The notes beneath the pieces are model-generated. The model searched no databases and was not told the DNA's origin. It saw nothing but the letters and a program-made list of their open reading frames with translations. Position numbers and translations under genes: made by a program. Shown here in pieces: positions 41,880 to 51,083 of a DNA stretch of 64,000 bases; positions within the stretch are counted from its first letter, which is position 1; the number at the start of each line of letters is the position of its first letter. Location: the NCBI GenBank assembly GCA_021531775.1, contig JAFBIU010000004.1, positions 98,410-162,409 on the forward strand, given 5' to 3'. Origin of the DNA: Parabacteroides distasonis. GTDB lineage: Bacteria; Bacteroidota; Bacteroidia; Bacteroidales; Tannerellaceae.

Positions 41880-44222
41880 TTATTTCTTTTTCTTCTTCTT
41901 GTCTTTAGCCGTGATGGGCGACAGTTTGCTCACACCCTCTTCCTGAGAGAAAGAATAGGGTGCATCTGCAGCCTCTACACCACGTGACTTGTTGGGTTGG
42001 CTACCCATTTCGATGTCGATGACACCACCCTTCAGCAGGTCGAAATGTTCCAAGTAGTTCTTGGTATAGTCCTGACCGTTCACCTTCATGCGCTGAATAT
42101 AGACGTTGGTGTCGCTGTTGGCCGGAGCATTGATTTCCAAACTCTTGCCATTCTCGAAGTGAACCGTTGCCTTCTGGAACAAGGGAGCACCCAAAGCATA
42201 CTGGGTAGTACCCGGAGCTACTGGATAGAAGCCCAAGGCTGAGAAGACATACCAAGCCGAAGTCTGTCCGTTGTCCTCATCACCACAATAGCCGTCAGGA
42301 CCAGCGGTGTACATACGGTTCATCACTTCACGCAACCAATATTGAGCCTTCCAAGGTTCACCGGCCCAGTCATACAGATAGATCATGTGCTGGATCGGCT
42401 GGTTACCATGCGCATAGTTACCCATGTTCATGACCGTCATTTCACGGATCTCGTGGATCACCTGACCATAGTAGCTATCGTCGAACAAAGGCGGAACGGC
42501 AAAGACAGAATCCAACATCTGGACGAAGGGCTCCTTGCCACCCATCAGGTTGATCAAGCCCTGCGGATCGTGGAAGACAGACCAAGAATAGTGCCAGCTG
42601 TTACCCTCTGTGAAGGCGTCACCCCATTTCAACGGTGAGAAGGGAGCCATGAATTCGCCATTCTCCAGACGGCCACGCATCAACTTCGTCTCCGGATCGA
42701 ACAGGTTACGATAGTTCAAGGCACGACGGGCAAAGAGTTCCTGCTCCTTCTTCGGACGGTTCAGATCCTTTGCCAACTTCCAGATACACCAGTCGTTATA
42801 GGCATACTCCAACGTACGGGCCGCATTTTCATTGATCTTCACGTCGTAGGGTACATAACCTAATGTATTGTAATACTCATGTCCTAAACGACCGGTTGAA
42901 GAGACGGTCGGATGCACATGCTCCGTGCCGTGGATCAAACCTTGGTACAGCGTCTCCAGGTCATCCACACGCACACCCTTCATGTAGGCATCAACCAAAA
43001 TAGAGGCGGAGTTGTTGCCGACCATGCAACCCCGGTGACCCGGGCTGGCCCATTCGGGGAAGAAGCCACTCTCTTTATAGGTGTTGATCAAACCCTCCTG
43101 CATCTCTTTGTTGATAGAGGGGTACATCAGGTTCAGGAAGGGGAAGAGACAACGGAACGTATCCCAGAAACCGGAGTCGGTGTACATGAAGCCCGGCAGC
43201 ACCTCTCCATTATACGGGCTGTAATGAACCACCTGTCCGTTCGCGTCGATTTCGTAGAACTTACGCGGGAAGAGCAAAGAGCGGTACAAGCAAGAATAGA
43301 AGGTACGGAACTGATCCAAATTGCCACCCTCTACTTCGATCTTGCCCAACACCTCATTCCAAGCCTGCTTACCCTTGGCAGCTACGGTCTCAAATGAATC
43401 GTTGCCCAACTCCTTCATGTTGATGGCAGCCTGCTCGAAGCTGATGAAGGAAGAGGCGACACGGGCATGCACCAGCTCGCCCTTGCGGGTCTTGAAGCCA
43501 ATCACGGCACCCGTATGGTTTGCCTGCTGCTCCTTGACGCCTTCTTTCAAGGCTCCATCTGCAAAGGTAGCCGTATAGGTGAAGGGCTTGTCAAACTGTA
43601 CAATGAAATAGTTCTTGAAATTCTCCGGTACGCCCCCACTGTTCTTGGTGGTGTAACCGATGATTTTGTTCTCTTCGGGAATGACACGGATGTAGGAGCC
43701 TTTGTCCAAAGCATCTACCACCACATACGAATCATTTTCCGGGAAGGTGAAGCGGAAGATCGCAGCCCGTTCGGTCGGTGCCAACTCGGTGACAACATCA
43801 TGTTCGGCCAGATATACCTTATAATAATAGGGTTTGGCAATCTCACCCTTGTGTGAGAACCAGCTGGCACGTTTGTCCTGGTCAAACTCCGGCTTGCCTA
43901 CCACCGGCATGATGGCAAACTGACCGTAGTCGTTGATCCACGGACTCGGCTGGTGTGTCTGTTTGAAACCACGGATTTGATTGGCCGTATAGACATACTG
44001 CCATCCATCACCCATCTTACCCGTCTGCGGTGTCCAAAAGTTCATACCCCAAGGCCTTGCAATGGCCGGATAGGTATTTCCCGTCGATAATTGGAACGTC
44101 GATTGCGTACCCACCAAAGGGCTGACCCACTCTACCGGGTCAAAGGTCTTAGCTGTCAATTGTCCGCCACAGCAGGCAATCACAAGGAGCCAAGCCCACA
44201 TTCGATTCATTGCTTTGTGCAT
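41880..44222 (-). CDS. GH92 alpha-mannosidase, exported
   Basis: About 780 aa from the ATG at 44222, chosen because it gives a proper signal peptide (NRMWAWLLVIACCGGQLTAK); the open frame extends upstream. The GH92 fold begins DPVEWVSPLVGTQSTFQL; the catalytic signature is GDEDNGQTSAWYVFSALGFY. The C-terminus is unusually lysine-rich (KDKKKKKK). First gene of a two-mannosidase operon with a TATCTTTG -7 box at 44273-44280. The substrate is probably host or fungal mannose glycan, judged from the family. Confidence 0.92.
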   Translation of the reverse strand: MHKAMNRMWAWLLVIACCGGQLTAKTFDPVEWVSPLVGTQSTFQLSTGNTYPAIARPWGMNFWTPQTGKMGDGWQYVYTANQIRGFKQTHQPSPWINDYGQFAIMPVVGKPEFDQDKRASWFSHKGEIAKPYYYKVYLAEHDVVTELAPTERAAIFRFTFPENDSYVVVDALDKGSYIRVIPEENKIIGYTTKNSGGVPENFKNYFIVQFDKPFTYTATFADGALKEGVKEQQANHTGAVIGFKTRKGELVHARVASSFISFEQAAINMKELGNDSFETVAAKGKQAWNEVLGKIEVEGGNLDQFRTFYSCLYRSLLFPRKFYEIDANGQVVHYSPYNGEVLPGFMYTDSGFWDTFRCLFPFLNLMYPSINKEMQEGLINTYKESGFFPEWASPGHRGCMVGNNSASILVDAYMKGVRVDDLETLYQGLIHGTEHVHPTVSSTGRLGHEYYNTLGYVPYDVKINENAARTLEYAYNDWCIWKLAKDLNRPKKEQELFARRALNYRNLFDPETKLMRGRLENGEFMAPFSPLKWGDAFTEGNSWHYSWSVFHDPQGLINLMGGKEPFVQMLDSVFAVPPLFDDSYYGQVIHEIREMTVMNMGNYAHGNQPIQHMIYLYDWAGEPWKAQYWLREVMNRMYTAGPDGYCGDEDNGQTSAWYVFSALGFYPVAPGTTQYALGAPLFQKATVHFENGKSLEINAPANSDTNVYIQRMKVNGQDYTKNYLEHFDLLKGGVIDIEMGSQPNKSRGVEAADAPYSFSQEEGVSKLSPITAKDKKKKKK

Positions 44223-44272
44223 AATAACTACTTTTATGATTAATAATGTAAGCTGTTTAGCGTTGTTTTGGG

Positions 44273-44280
44273 CAAAGATA
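44273..44280 (-). promoter_or_regulatory. -7 box of the GH92 operon
   Basis: Plus-strand CAAAGATA reads TATCTTTG on the minus strand, 51 bp before the chosen start. Confidence 0.5.
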
Positions 44281-44324
44281 ATGAACATTTCCCGGTTTCG
44301 CGTGGTGATTTACAAAAAAAGTTC

Positions 44325-44332
44325 TACTTTTG
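44325..44332 (+). promoter_or_regulatory. -7 box of the kbl promoter
   Basis: TACTTTTG lies 54 bp before the kbl start, divergent from the GH92 promoter about 45 bp away. Confidence 0.5.
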
Positions 44333-44385
44333 TGGACTGCAAAACGTGAAATAGACTTAGAAACAATACTTAAAAAAACGATTGT

Positions 44386-45576
44386 ATGTACGGAAAATTA
44401 AAAGATTTCTTAACGAATGAGCTGGCCAACATCAAGGCAGCCGGTCTCTACAAGAACGAACGAATCATCACAACTCCCCAACGAGCTGATATCAAAGTCA
44501 ATGCAGGAAGCGATGTATTGAACTTCTGTGCCAATAACTACTTGGGACTGTCTGACAATAAACGTCTGATCGAAGCTGCCAAGGCTGCCATGGACTCTCA
44601 CGGCTATGGTATGTCATCCGTACGTTTCATCTGCGGTACACAGGACCTGCACAAACAGCTGGAAGCTGCCATCTCTGACTACTTCCACACCGAAGACACC
44701 ATCCTGTATGCAGCCTGCTTCGATGCCAACGGTGGTCTATTCGAACCGCTCTTTACCGAAGAGGATGCCATCATCTCCGACGCATTGAACCACGCTTCGA
44801 TCATCGATGGTGTACGTCTCTGCAAGGCAAAGCGTTATCGTTATGCCAATGCTGACATGGCTGACTTGGAGCGTTGTTTGCAGGAGGCTCAGGCTCAGCG
44901 CCACCGCATCATCGCTACCGACGGTGTCTTCTCCATGGACGGTAATGTGGCTCCGATGGACAAGATCTGTGAATTGGCCGAGAAGTATGATGCCCTGGTC
45001 ATGGTGGACGAATCGCACTCAGCAGGTGTGGTAGGTCCGACAGGTCACGGTGTGGCAGAACAATACAACTGCTACGGACGCATTGATGTCTTCACCGGTA
45101 CATTAGGAAAATCATTCGGTGGTGCCATGGGCGGTTTCACAACCGGTCGCAAGGAGATCATCGACATGTTGCGCCAGCGTTCTCGTCCTTACCTCTTCTC
45201 CAACTCCGTAGCTCCAGCCATTGTGGGTGCCAGCCTGGAGATGTTCAAGATGTTGAAGGAGAGCGATGCACTTCACACCAAACTGATGGGCAACGTAACC
45301 TACTTCCGCGAGAAGATGTTGGCTGCCGGTTTCGACATCAAGCCGACTCAGTCTGCGATTTGTGCCGTGATGCTGTATGATGCCAAGTTGTCACAAGACT
45401 TTGCTGCCAAGATGCAGGAAGAGGGTATCTACGTAACAGGTTTCTACTATCCGGTTGTCCCGAAGGGTCAGGCACGTATCCGTGTACAGCTCTCTGCCGG
45501 CCATGAGACTGCACACCTCGACAAGGCCATTGCAGCCTTCATCAAGGTAGGTAAGGAACTGGGTGTCATCAAATAA
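44386..45576 (+). CDS. kbl: Glycine C-acetyltransferase (2-amino-3-ketobutyrate CoA ligase)
   Basis: 396 aa, full length for the alpha-oxoamine synthase family. LNFCANNYLGLSDN near 46-59, MVDESHSAGVVG near 206 (Asp and His that contact PLP) and TLGKSFGGAMGGF near 241 with the PLP Lys are all present. It splits or forms 2-amino-3-ketobutyrate from glycine and acetyl-CoA in threonine breakdown. No tdh gene is adjacent. The related serine palmitoyltransferase and AONS share these motifs, but the overall sequence matches Kbl best. Confidence 0.9.
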   Translation: MYGKLKDFLTNELANIKAAGLYKNERIITTPQRADIKVNAGSDVLNFCANNYLGLSDNKRLIEAAKAAMDSHGYGMSSVRFICGTQDLHKQLEAAISDYFHTEDTILYAACFDANGGLFEPLFTEEDAIISDALNHASIIDGVRLCKAKRYRYANADMADLERCLQEAQAQRHRIIATDGVFSMDGNVAPMDKICELAEKYDALVMVDESHSAGVVGPTGHGVAEQYNCYGRIDVFTGTLGKSFGGAMGGFTTGRKEIIDMLRQRSRPYLFSNSVAPAIVGASLEMFKMLKESDALHTKLMGNVTYFREKMLAAGFDIKPTQSAICAVMLYDAKLSQDFAAKMQEEGIYVTGFYYPVVPKGQARIRVQLSAGHETAHLDKAIAAFIKVGKELGVIK

Positions 45577-45604
45577 TTAGCCGATCAAACAAATCAAATT
45601 CCAT

Positions 45605-45642
45605 AAGCCTGTTCGACAACTGACTGCCGGACAGGCTTTCTC
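45605..45642 (+). terminator. Terminator after kbl
   Basis: AAGCCTGT (45605-45612) pairs with ACAGGCTT (45631-45638), extended by an inner CG pair, followed by TTTCT. Confidence 0.7.
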
Positions 45643-45660
45643 ACTTAGCAAGGTACAGTT

Positions 45661-46506
45661 ATGCAACAGAGCAACTATCACAGCCATTGCACCTTTTGCG
45701 ACGGTCGTAGCCATCCGGAAGACTTCGTGCGCTTTGCCCTCTCCCATGGATTTCGGGCCTACGGCTTCTCGTCCCACTCGCCACTGCCTTTCGAGACCAA
45801 CTGGAACATGTCGAAAGATGAGATGCCGGCCTATCTGGCCGAGATCCAACGGCTCAAGGAGAAATACGACGGACGGATCGAACTCTATGCAGGTCTGGAG
45901 ATCGACTACCTCGACACAACCTACAACGCCTCCATCCCCTATTTCCGGGAATTGCCGTTGGACTATCGGATCGGATCGATCCACTTTTTGCCTATCTCGG
46001 ACATCCTGATCGAGGACAACATGGTCTGCATTGATGGCTCATTTCGGGAGTATGCCCATTCCGTTTCGCGCTATTTCGAGGGAGACATCCGCAAGTTAGT
46101 GGAGCGTTATTACCGCTCTTCGATGGAGATGATCGAGGCTGGAGGTATTGACATCGTGGGTCATTTGGACAAAATCTACATGAACGGACAACGTTTCGAC
46201 ACCTTCTCGCTCGATGCGCCCTGGTATCAGGAGCTGATACAGGCCTACCTCGAACGGATTGCCCAATTGGGACTGATGGTCGAAATCAACACCAAGAACT
46301 GGTCGCAGAAGCAGGAACTCTATCCGCACCAACAGTGGCTCAAACGCATCGCGGAACTACACATTCCGGTGATGGTCAATTCCGACTGCCACTATCCGCA
46401 TCTGGTCAACGATGGCCGGGAAGAGACTTTTGAATTGCTGAAAACGTGTGGTTTCCAAACGACACGCGAACTGGTCGGTGGCCGATGGGAAGACAGGAAG
46501 ATCTAA
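45661..46506 (+). CDS. PHP-domain histidinol-phosphatase-like protein
   Basis: 281 aa. The PHP metal motifs are NYHSHCTFCDGR at the start, SSHSP near 37, a Glu in YAGLEIDYL, the His in GSIHFLP, GHLDKIYM near 165 and NSDCHYP near 239. This is the HisK-type histidinol-phosphatase arrangement, which would remove phosphate from L-histidinol phosphate. With no his genes nearby, a different phosphoester is possible. The gene lies between two terminators. Confidence 0.85.
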   Translation: MQQSNYHSHCTFCDGRSHPEDFVRFALSHGFRAYGFSSHSPLPFETNWNMSKDEMPAYLAEIQRLKEKYDGRIELYAGLEIDYLDTTYNASIPYFRELPLDYRIGSIHFLPISDILIEDNMVCIDGSFREYAHSVSRYFEGDIRKLVERYYRSSMEMIEAGGIDIVGHLDKIYMNGQRFDTFSLDAPWYQELIQAYLERIAQLGLMVEINTKNWSQKQELYPHQQWLKRIAELHIPVMVNSDCHYPHLVNDGREETFELLKTCGFQTTRELVGGRWEDRKI

Positions 46507-46511
46507 AAAAA

Positions 46512-46567
46512 CATCGCCACTTTCGACTAACGGAGGAAGATGACCTGGATAGTCGAAAGCAGCGATG
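46512..46567. terminator. Bidirectional terminator between PHP gene and panB
   Basis: CATCGCCACTTTCGACTA (46512-46529) pairs with 46550-46567 at 16 of 18 positions; A-rich and weakly T-rich flanks suit both convergent genes. Confidence 0.8.
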
Positions 46568-46584
46568 GGAAAGATAATAAAGAA

Positions 46585-47412
46585 TTAATATTGTTCCTTC
46601 TCGTTCGGGAAGTCACACGTCTTTACATCCTCAATGTAACTTTGCACCGCCCGTGTAATCTCTTCCGAGAGATTGGCATAGCGACGCAGGAAACGAGGTG
46701 AAAAGCCCTGTGTAATCCCCAACATGTCGTGAACGACCAAGACTTGACCATCCACATCACCACCGGCACCAATGCCGATGACCGGAATGGTCAATTCCGA
46801 AGCAACCCGAGCTGCCAACGCAGCGGGAATCTTTTCCAAAACCAAGGCAAAACAGCCTATCTCTTCCAACAGATGTGCATCCGTCAAGAGTTTCTGCGCT
46901 TCTGCCTCTTCTTTAGCCCGCACCGTATAGGTACCGAACTTGTTGATCGACTGCGGGGTCAACCCCAAATGTCCCATGACTGGAATTCCCGCACACAAAA
47001 TGCGTTCGATGGATTCACGAACTTCCGATCCACCCTCCAACTTGATACAGTCAGCATGGGTCTCTTTCATCACCCGAATGGCCGAAGCCAATGCCTCCTT
47101 CGAATTGCCCTGATAGGTACCGAAAGGTAAATCCACGACCACCAAGGCACGTTTGACACCCTTCACGACCGACTTGCCATGATAAATCATCTGATCCAAC
47201 GTAATCGGCAATGTGGTTGTATTACCAGCCATCACATTCGAAGCCGAATCTCCCACCAGAATCACATCCATTCCCGCTTGGTCAATCAAGGTGGCCATGG
47301 AATAATCATAAGCCGTTAACATGGAAATCTTTTCGCCCCGCTGTTTCATTTCGGCCAGCCGACGCGTAGTGACCTTCCTGTTATCCTCTAAATCTCGTTT
47401 TGCTACAGACAT
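46585..47412 (-). CDS. panB: 3-methyl-2-oxobutanoate hydroxymethyltransferase
   Basis: 275 aa. Hallmarks are [20 protein letters not shown] at the start, the metal-binding VGDSASNV near 54, DLPFG, KLEGG near 122, [10 protein letters not shown] near 145, and [20 protein letters not shown] near 217. It adds a methylene-THF-derived hydroxymethyl group to ketoisovalerate, the first step to pantothenate. It is a single-gene unit with a TAATTTTG -7 box at 47441-47448. Confidence 0.95.
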   Translation of the reverse strand: MSVAKRDLEDNRKVTTRRLAEMKQRGEKISMLTAYDYSMATLIDQAGMDVILVGDSASNVMAGNTTTLPITLDQMIYHGKSVVKGVKRALVVVDLPFGTYQGNSKEALASAIRVMKETHADCIKLEGGSEVRESIERILCAGIPVMGHLGLTPQSINKFGTYTVRAKEEAEAQKLLTDAHLLEEIGCFALVLEKIPAALAARVASELTIPVIGIGAGGDVDGQVLVVHDMLGITQGFSPRFLRRYANLSEEITRAVQSYIEDVKTCDFPNEKEQY

Positions 47413-47440
47413 TTTTACTTATTTCAAAAATCGTTGGCAG

Positions 47441-47448
47441 CAAAATTA
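47441..47448 (-). promoter_or_regulatory. -7 box of the panB promoter
   Basis: Plus-strand CAAAATTA reads TAATTTTG on the minus strand, about 30 bp before the panB start. Confidence 0.5.
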
Positions 47449-47521
47449 CGCCATTTTTTCATTTCAACAAAATCTACGGCTTCTTTTCTGCTGCCAGACG
47501 ACTCATGGATACAATCGTATG

Positions 47522-49384
47522 TTAAGCTAATTCGATGAGCGCAACATCAGCTCCGACACTCTCGCCTTCGCTGACCAGGATCTGCTTCACCGTACCGTTG
47601 CAGTCTGCCATGATGCTGTTTTCCATCTTCATAGCTTCCAGCACAAGCAGTTCCTGATTGCGTTTCACCGTGTCGCCCACCTTCACCTTCACCGCCAAAA
47701 TACGCCCGGGCATAGGTGCTGAAACGACATGACCTGTGATGGGTTGAACCTGCTTGCGGGCTGTCTGTTGCTCTTCTGCCGCCGGACGGTTAGCCGCCTC
47801 TTTCGCCTGTTGAGCCTGGTAACGGGCCTTCTTCTGATTGGTCAAGAAGCCTTTCGCCACCAACGGGAAGAGTTCGAGCAAGAGCGCCTCTTTTTCGTTC
47901 TCGGCCAGTTTCACGCCACCACAATCCTCCAAGGTGGGATTGGGTTGCATCTGATAGCGGGAGGTATCGTAAGGCGTTTCCTCACGCACACCGGCAATCT
48001 TCAAGCGGAACTCCGGATCGATTGCCACCGGTGTCTTGCCATATTCGCCCTTCACCAAGTTGACAAACTGATTCGAGACGTTGGTGTACATCGGCTTGCC
48101 GGCCTTCTGGTCCAAGGCACAGTTGACCGCCTGTGCACCCACAATCTGGCTGGTCGGTGTAACCAACGGAGGCAGGCCGGCATCGAGTCGAACCCGTGGA
48201 ATCAGCTCCATGGCCTGTTCCAAAATGGCCTCCGACTTCAATTGCTTCAGCTGAGCCACCATATTGGTGTACATACCACCCGGAATCTCAGCCCGCTGTA
48301 CCAATTCGTTCGGTTTCGGGAAGTTGAAGTAGTGTTCGATCTGATGGCAGATATCCAGGAGATCCTCCTCCTTCTCGGCCTTGGCTGCGGCGATAGCTTG
48401 ATCGAACAGCTGGTCGATGTTGGCAGGCAGTTTGTCCTTCAACGGATCAAACGCATGGGGGAACTGCTTGACGGCATCAAAGGCATCCAGTTCTTCGCGA
48501 ATACCCTTCAGCTCCTTCCGGATCTGGGCAACAGCCTGCATGTTCACGCTACATTCAATACCCAATTTCTGGCAGAAGAGATAGATCAGTTCGATGGCGG
48601 GAGCTGCCGGACCTCCGGCAAAATACCAAATGTTCGTATCGACAATGTCCACACCATTCACGATGGCCGACAAGACCGAAGCCAAACCGTAGCCCGGTGT
48701 ACAATGGGTATGGAAGTCGATGGGAACACGCAAATGCTTCTTGAAGAGACGGATCAGACCGGCTACCCGTTTCGGTGGAATCAAACCGCTCATGTCCTTG
48801 ATCGTGATCATGTCCGCACCCAATGCCTCCATTTGCTTGGCTTTATCCAAGAAATAGGCATCCGTGAAGACCGTCTTGGGAAGCGGTTTCCCCTTCAACA
48901 TCGCCTTGATACGTTCCATCCAAGTGAAGTGAGGATCGATCGTGTAGCAGACAGCGCAATCAGCCAATCCTCCATATTTCTTGACGTATTTGATGGTGGA
49001 CTTCACATTGTCCACATCGTTCAACGCATCGAAGATACGCATAATACCCAGTCCCGATTCGATCGAGTTCCGGCAGAAGCCTTCGATGATCTCGTCCGTA
49101 TAGGGACTGTAACCAAAGAGATTTCGTCCGCGCGACAAAGCTGTCAGTTTGGACACATCACCGACCGCCTGTTTGATTGTCTCCAGGCGCGTCCATGGAT
49201 TTTCGTTTAGATAACGCATGACAGAGTCGGGAACAGCACCTCCCCAAACTTCCATGGCATAGAAGCCCGCATCTTTGTAAAATGGCAAGACGCGATCGAT
49301 CTGCGACTGTTTCATACGTGTTGCAAAGGCCGATTGTTGGCCATCCCGCAACGTTAAATCCCGGATTAAAAGTTTTTGAGCCAT
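47522..49384 (-). CDS. Biotin-carrying carboxyltransferase (oxaloacetate decarboxylase alpha / pyruvate carboxylase B)
   Basis: 620 aa from the ATG at 49384. An HMGL-like carboxyltransferase barrel opens with IRDLTLRDGQQSAFATRM and carries a metal site near DFHTHCTPGYGL. After an Ala/Gln-rich hinge (residues about 520-550) comes a biotinyl domain with EAMKMEN, Lys being the biotinylation site. It moves CO2 between oxaloacetate or pyruvate and biotin. No oadB/oadG or biotin carboxylase gene is adjacent, so whether it acts in a sodium-pumping decarboxylase or in pyruvate carboxylation cannot be settled here. Confidence 0.9.
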   Translation of the reverse strand: MAQKLLIRDLTLRDGQQSAFATRMKQSQIDRVLPFYKDAGFYAMEVWGGAVPDSVMRYLNENPWTRLETIKQAVGDVSKLTALSRGRNLFGYSPYTDEIIEGFCRNSIESGLGIMRIFDALNDVDNVKSTIKYVKKYGGLADCAVCYTIDPHFTWMERIKAMLKGKPLPKTVFTDAYFLDKAKQMEALGADMITIKDMSGLIPPKRVAGLIRLFKKHLRVPIDFHTHCTPGYGLASVLSAIVNGVDIVDTNIWYFAGGPAAPAIELIYLFCQKLGIECSVNMQAVAQIRKELKGIREELDAFDAVKQFPHAFDPLKDKLPANIDQLFDQAIAAAKAEKEEDLLDICHQIEHYFNFPKPNELVQRAEIPGGMYTNMVAQLKQLKSEAILEQAMELIPRVRLDAGLPPLVTPTSQIVGAQAVNCALDQKAGKPMYTNVSNQFVNLVKGEYGKTPVAIDPEFRLKIAGVREETPYDTSRYQMQPNPTLEDCGGVKLAENEKEALLLELFPLVAKGFLTNQKKARYQAQQAKEAANRPAAEEQQTARKQVQPITGHVVSAPMPGRILAVKVKVGDTVKRNQELLVLEAMKMENSIMADCNGTVKQILVSEGESVGADVALIELA

Positions 49385-49485
49385 AGCACTTACATTTAAG
49401 GAAAATAATGTATGCCGCAAATAAACGCATTTCTCTTGAATTGGCAATGCAAAATATCAAGATTTTTTTTACTGCTTTTTTTTAT

Positions 49486-49493
49486 TACTTTTG
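49486..49493 (+). promoter_or_regulatory. -7 box of the cobQ promoter
   Basis: TACTTTTG lies 26 bp ahead of the cobQ start in a T-rich tract. No cobalamin riboswitch is recognisable; the intergenic space (about 135 bp) is too short for one. Confidence 0.5.
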
Positions 49494-49518
49494 CCTGCAA
49501 ATCAGTTGATCGAATAGA

Positions 49519-51036
49519 ATGAAACAACACATCAGACCTATCATGTTTGTCGGCACCTGTTCAGATGCCGGAAAAAGCATCATAAATGCAGCATTTTGTC
49601 GTATTTTCCGACAAGACGGCTATCATCCTGCCCCTTTTAAGGCCCAAAACATGTCGCTCAATTCCTTCTCCACGCCCGATGGAGGCGAGATGGGAAGGGC
49701 ACAGGTGGTACAGGCCGAGGCTTGCGGCATTCCTCCGCATACCGACATGAACCCCGTGCTCCTGAAACCGACTGGCGACAAACACTCGCAGGTCGTGCTC
49801 AACGGAAAGCCCGTAGGCAATCTGTCCGCAAAGGACTACTTCGGGCAGAAGTTGCAGAAAGAGGAACTGTTCATCGAGGCACAAGCAGCCTTCCACCGGT
49901 TGGAGGCGCGTTACAGTCCGATTGTGCTCGAAGGGGCCGGCAGCATCTCCGAACTCAACTTGCGCGACCGCGACATCACCAACATGCGCATGGCTATGGC
50001 CGTGGATGCAGCTACCTACTTGGTGGCCGACATCGACCGGGGTGGCGTGTTCGGTTCGGTGTATGGTACGATCGCCCTCCTCACACCGGAAGAGCGCAAG
50101 CAGATGAAGGGGATCATCATCAACAAGTTCCGGGGCGACATCTCCCTGTTTGCCGAGGGACGCCAATTGTTGGAAAAGTTAACCGGACTGCCCGTAGTCG
50201 GTGTGATTCCCTATTTCCGGGACATCCAGATCGAAGAGGAGGATTCGGTCGTCCTCGACATGAAACGCAACGGGTATCGTTCCGGCAAGATCAATGTGGC
50301 CATCATTCTCCTGAAGCACATGTCCAACTTTACCGATTTCGACGTGTTAGCGATGGATCCGCGCTTCAACGCTTACTATACCAACAACATCAGCGAGGTG
50401 GAACGGGCTGACATCATCCTGTTGCCCGGTTCGAAAAACACCCTGGCTGACCTGCAGAGTCTGCGGGCCAACGGCATTGCGGAAACCATCATCCAAGCCC
50501 ACAAGGCTGGCAAACGGGTGATCGGCATCTGTGGTGGCTACCAGATGATGGGGGTACGTATCGAGGATCCGCATCACACGGAAAGTAGTCTGACAGCGGT
50601 TCCCGGCTTGGGACTCCTGCCACAACAGACGTTGCTGGAAACCGAAAAAATTACGCAACAGAGCCGGTTCGACTTTCTTCCAGCCCATGCGGAGGAGACG
50701 GCTGCGAATGAGCGGAACTTCGATTGCCAAGGCTATGAAATCCACATGGGACGGACCGAATGCGTCAGCCATGCACCCGAACGTCCCGTCGCGCTCTTGG
50801 CCGATGGACGAAAAGATGGTTATTATGCCGGTCCGGACTGTTGGGGCAGCTATTTGCATGGCATCTTGGACAACCCGGAGGTCTTGAACCATCTGGCAGC
50901 CGGTTTCGGGCAACAGGAGGAGGTGACCTTCGACTATGCCGCTTTCAAAGAGCAACAATACGACAAACTGGCCGACTGGGTACGCCAACAGGTCGATATG
51001 GAGTACATCTATCAGACACTCCGAGGCGAAAAATGA
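49519..51036 (+). CDS. cobQ: Cobyric acid synthase
   Basis: 505 aa. The N-terminal dethiobiotin-synthetase-like ATPase has GTCSDAGKSIINAAFCRIF and PFKAQNMSLNS. The C-terminal glutaminase carries VIGICGGYQMMG (Cys nucleophile) and GCWGSYLHGILDN-like DCWGSYLHGILDN with the catalytic His. It amidates four side chains of the corrin ring using glutamine. It appears alone, without other cobalamin genes in the window, which is compatible with salvage or with a pathway encoded elsewhere. 47 bp separate it from the next gene. Confidence 0.95.
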   Translation: MKQHIRPIMFVGTCSDAGKSIINAAFCRIFRQDGYHPAPFKAQNMSLNSFSTPDGGEMGRAQVVQAEACGIPPHTDMNPVLLKPTGDKHSQVVLNGKPVGNLSAKDYFGQKLQKEELFIEAQAAFHRLEARYSPIVLEGAGSISELNLRDRDITNMRMAMAVDAATYLVADIDRGGVFGSVYGTIALLTPEERKQMKGIIINKFRGDISLFAEGRQLLEKLTGLPVVGVIPYFRDIQIEEEDSVVLDMKRNGYRSGKINVAIILLKHMSNFTDFDVLAMDPRFNAYYTNNISEVERADIILLPGSKNTLADLQSLRANGIAETIIQAHKAGKRVIGICGGYQMMGVRIEDPHHTESSLTAVPGLGLLPQQTLLETEKITQQSRFDFLPAHAEETAANERNFDCQGYEIHMGRTECVSHAPERPVALLADGRKDGYYAGPDCWGSYLHGILDNPEVLNHLAAGFGQQEEVTFDYAAFKEQQYDKLADWVRQQVDMEYIYQTLRGEK

Positions 51037-51083
51037 ATGATCAGACAAAAACAAAACATACATCAATCTAAAACAAGCAAAGC

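Noticed and set aside
47729..49210. 493-codon plus-strand frame opposite the carboxyltransferase gene
   Set aside because: Antisense shadow produced by codon bias; the minus strand encodes a complete biotin enzyme.
49386..49518. Cobalamin riboswitch ahead of cobQ
   Set aside because: The gap is only about 135 bp, T-rich, and shows no B12-box-like sequence.
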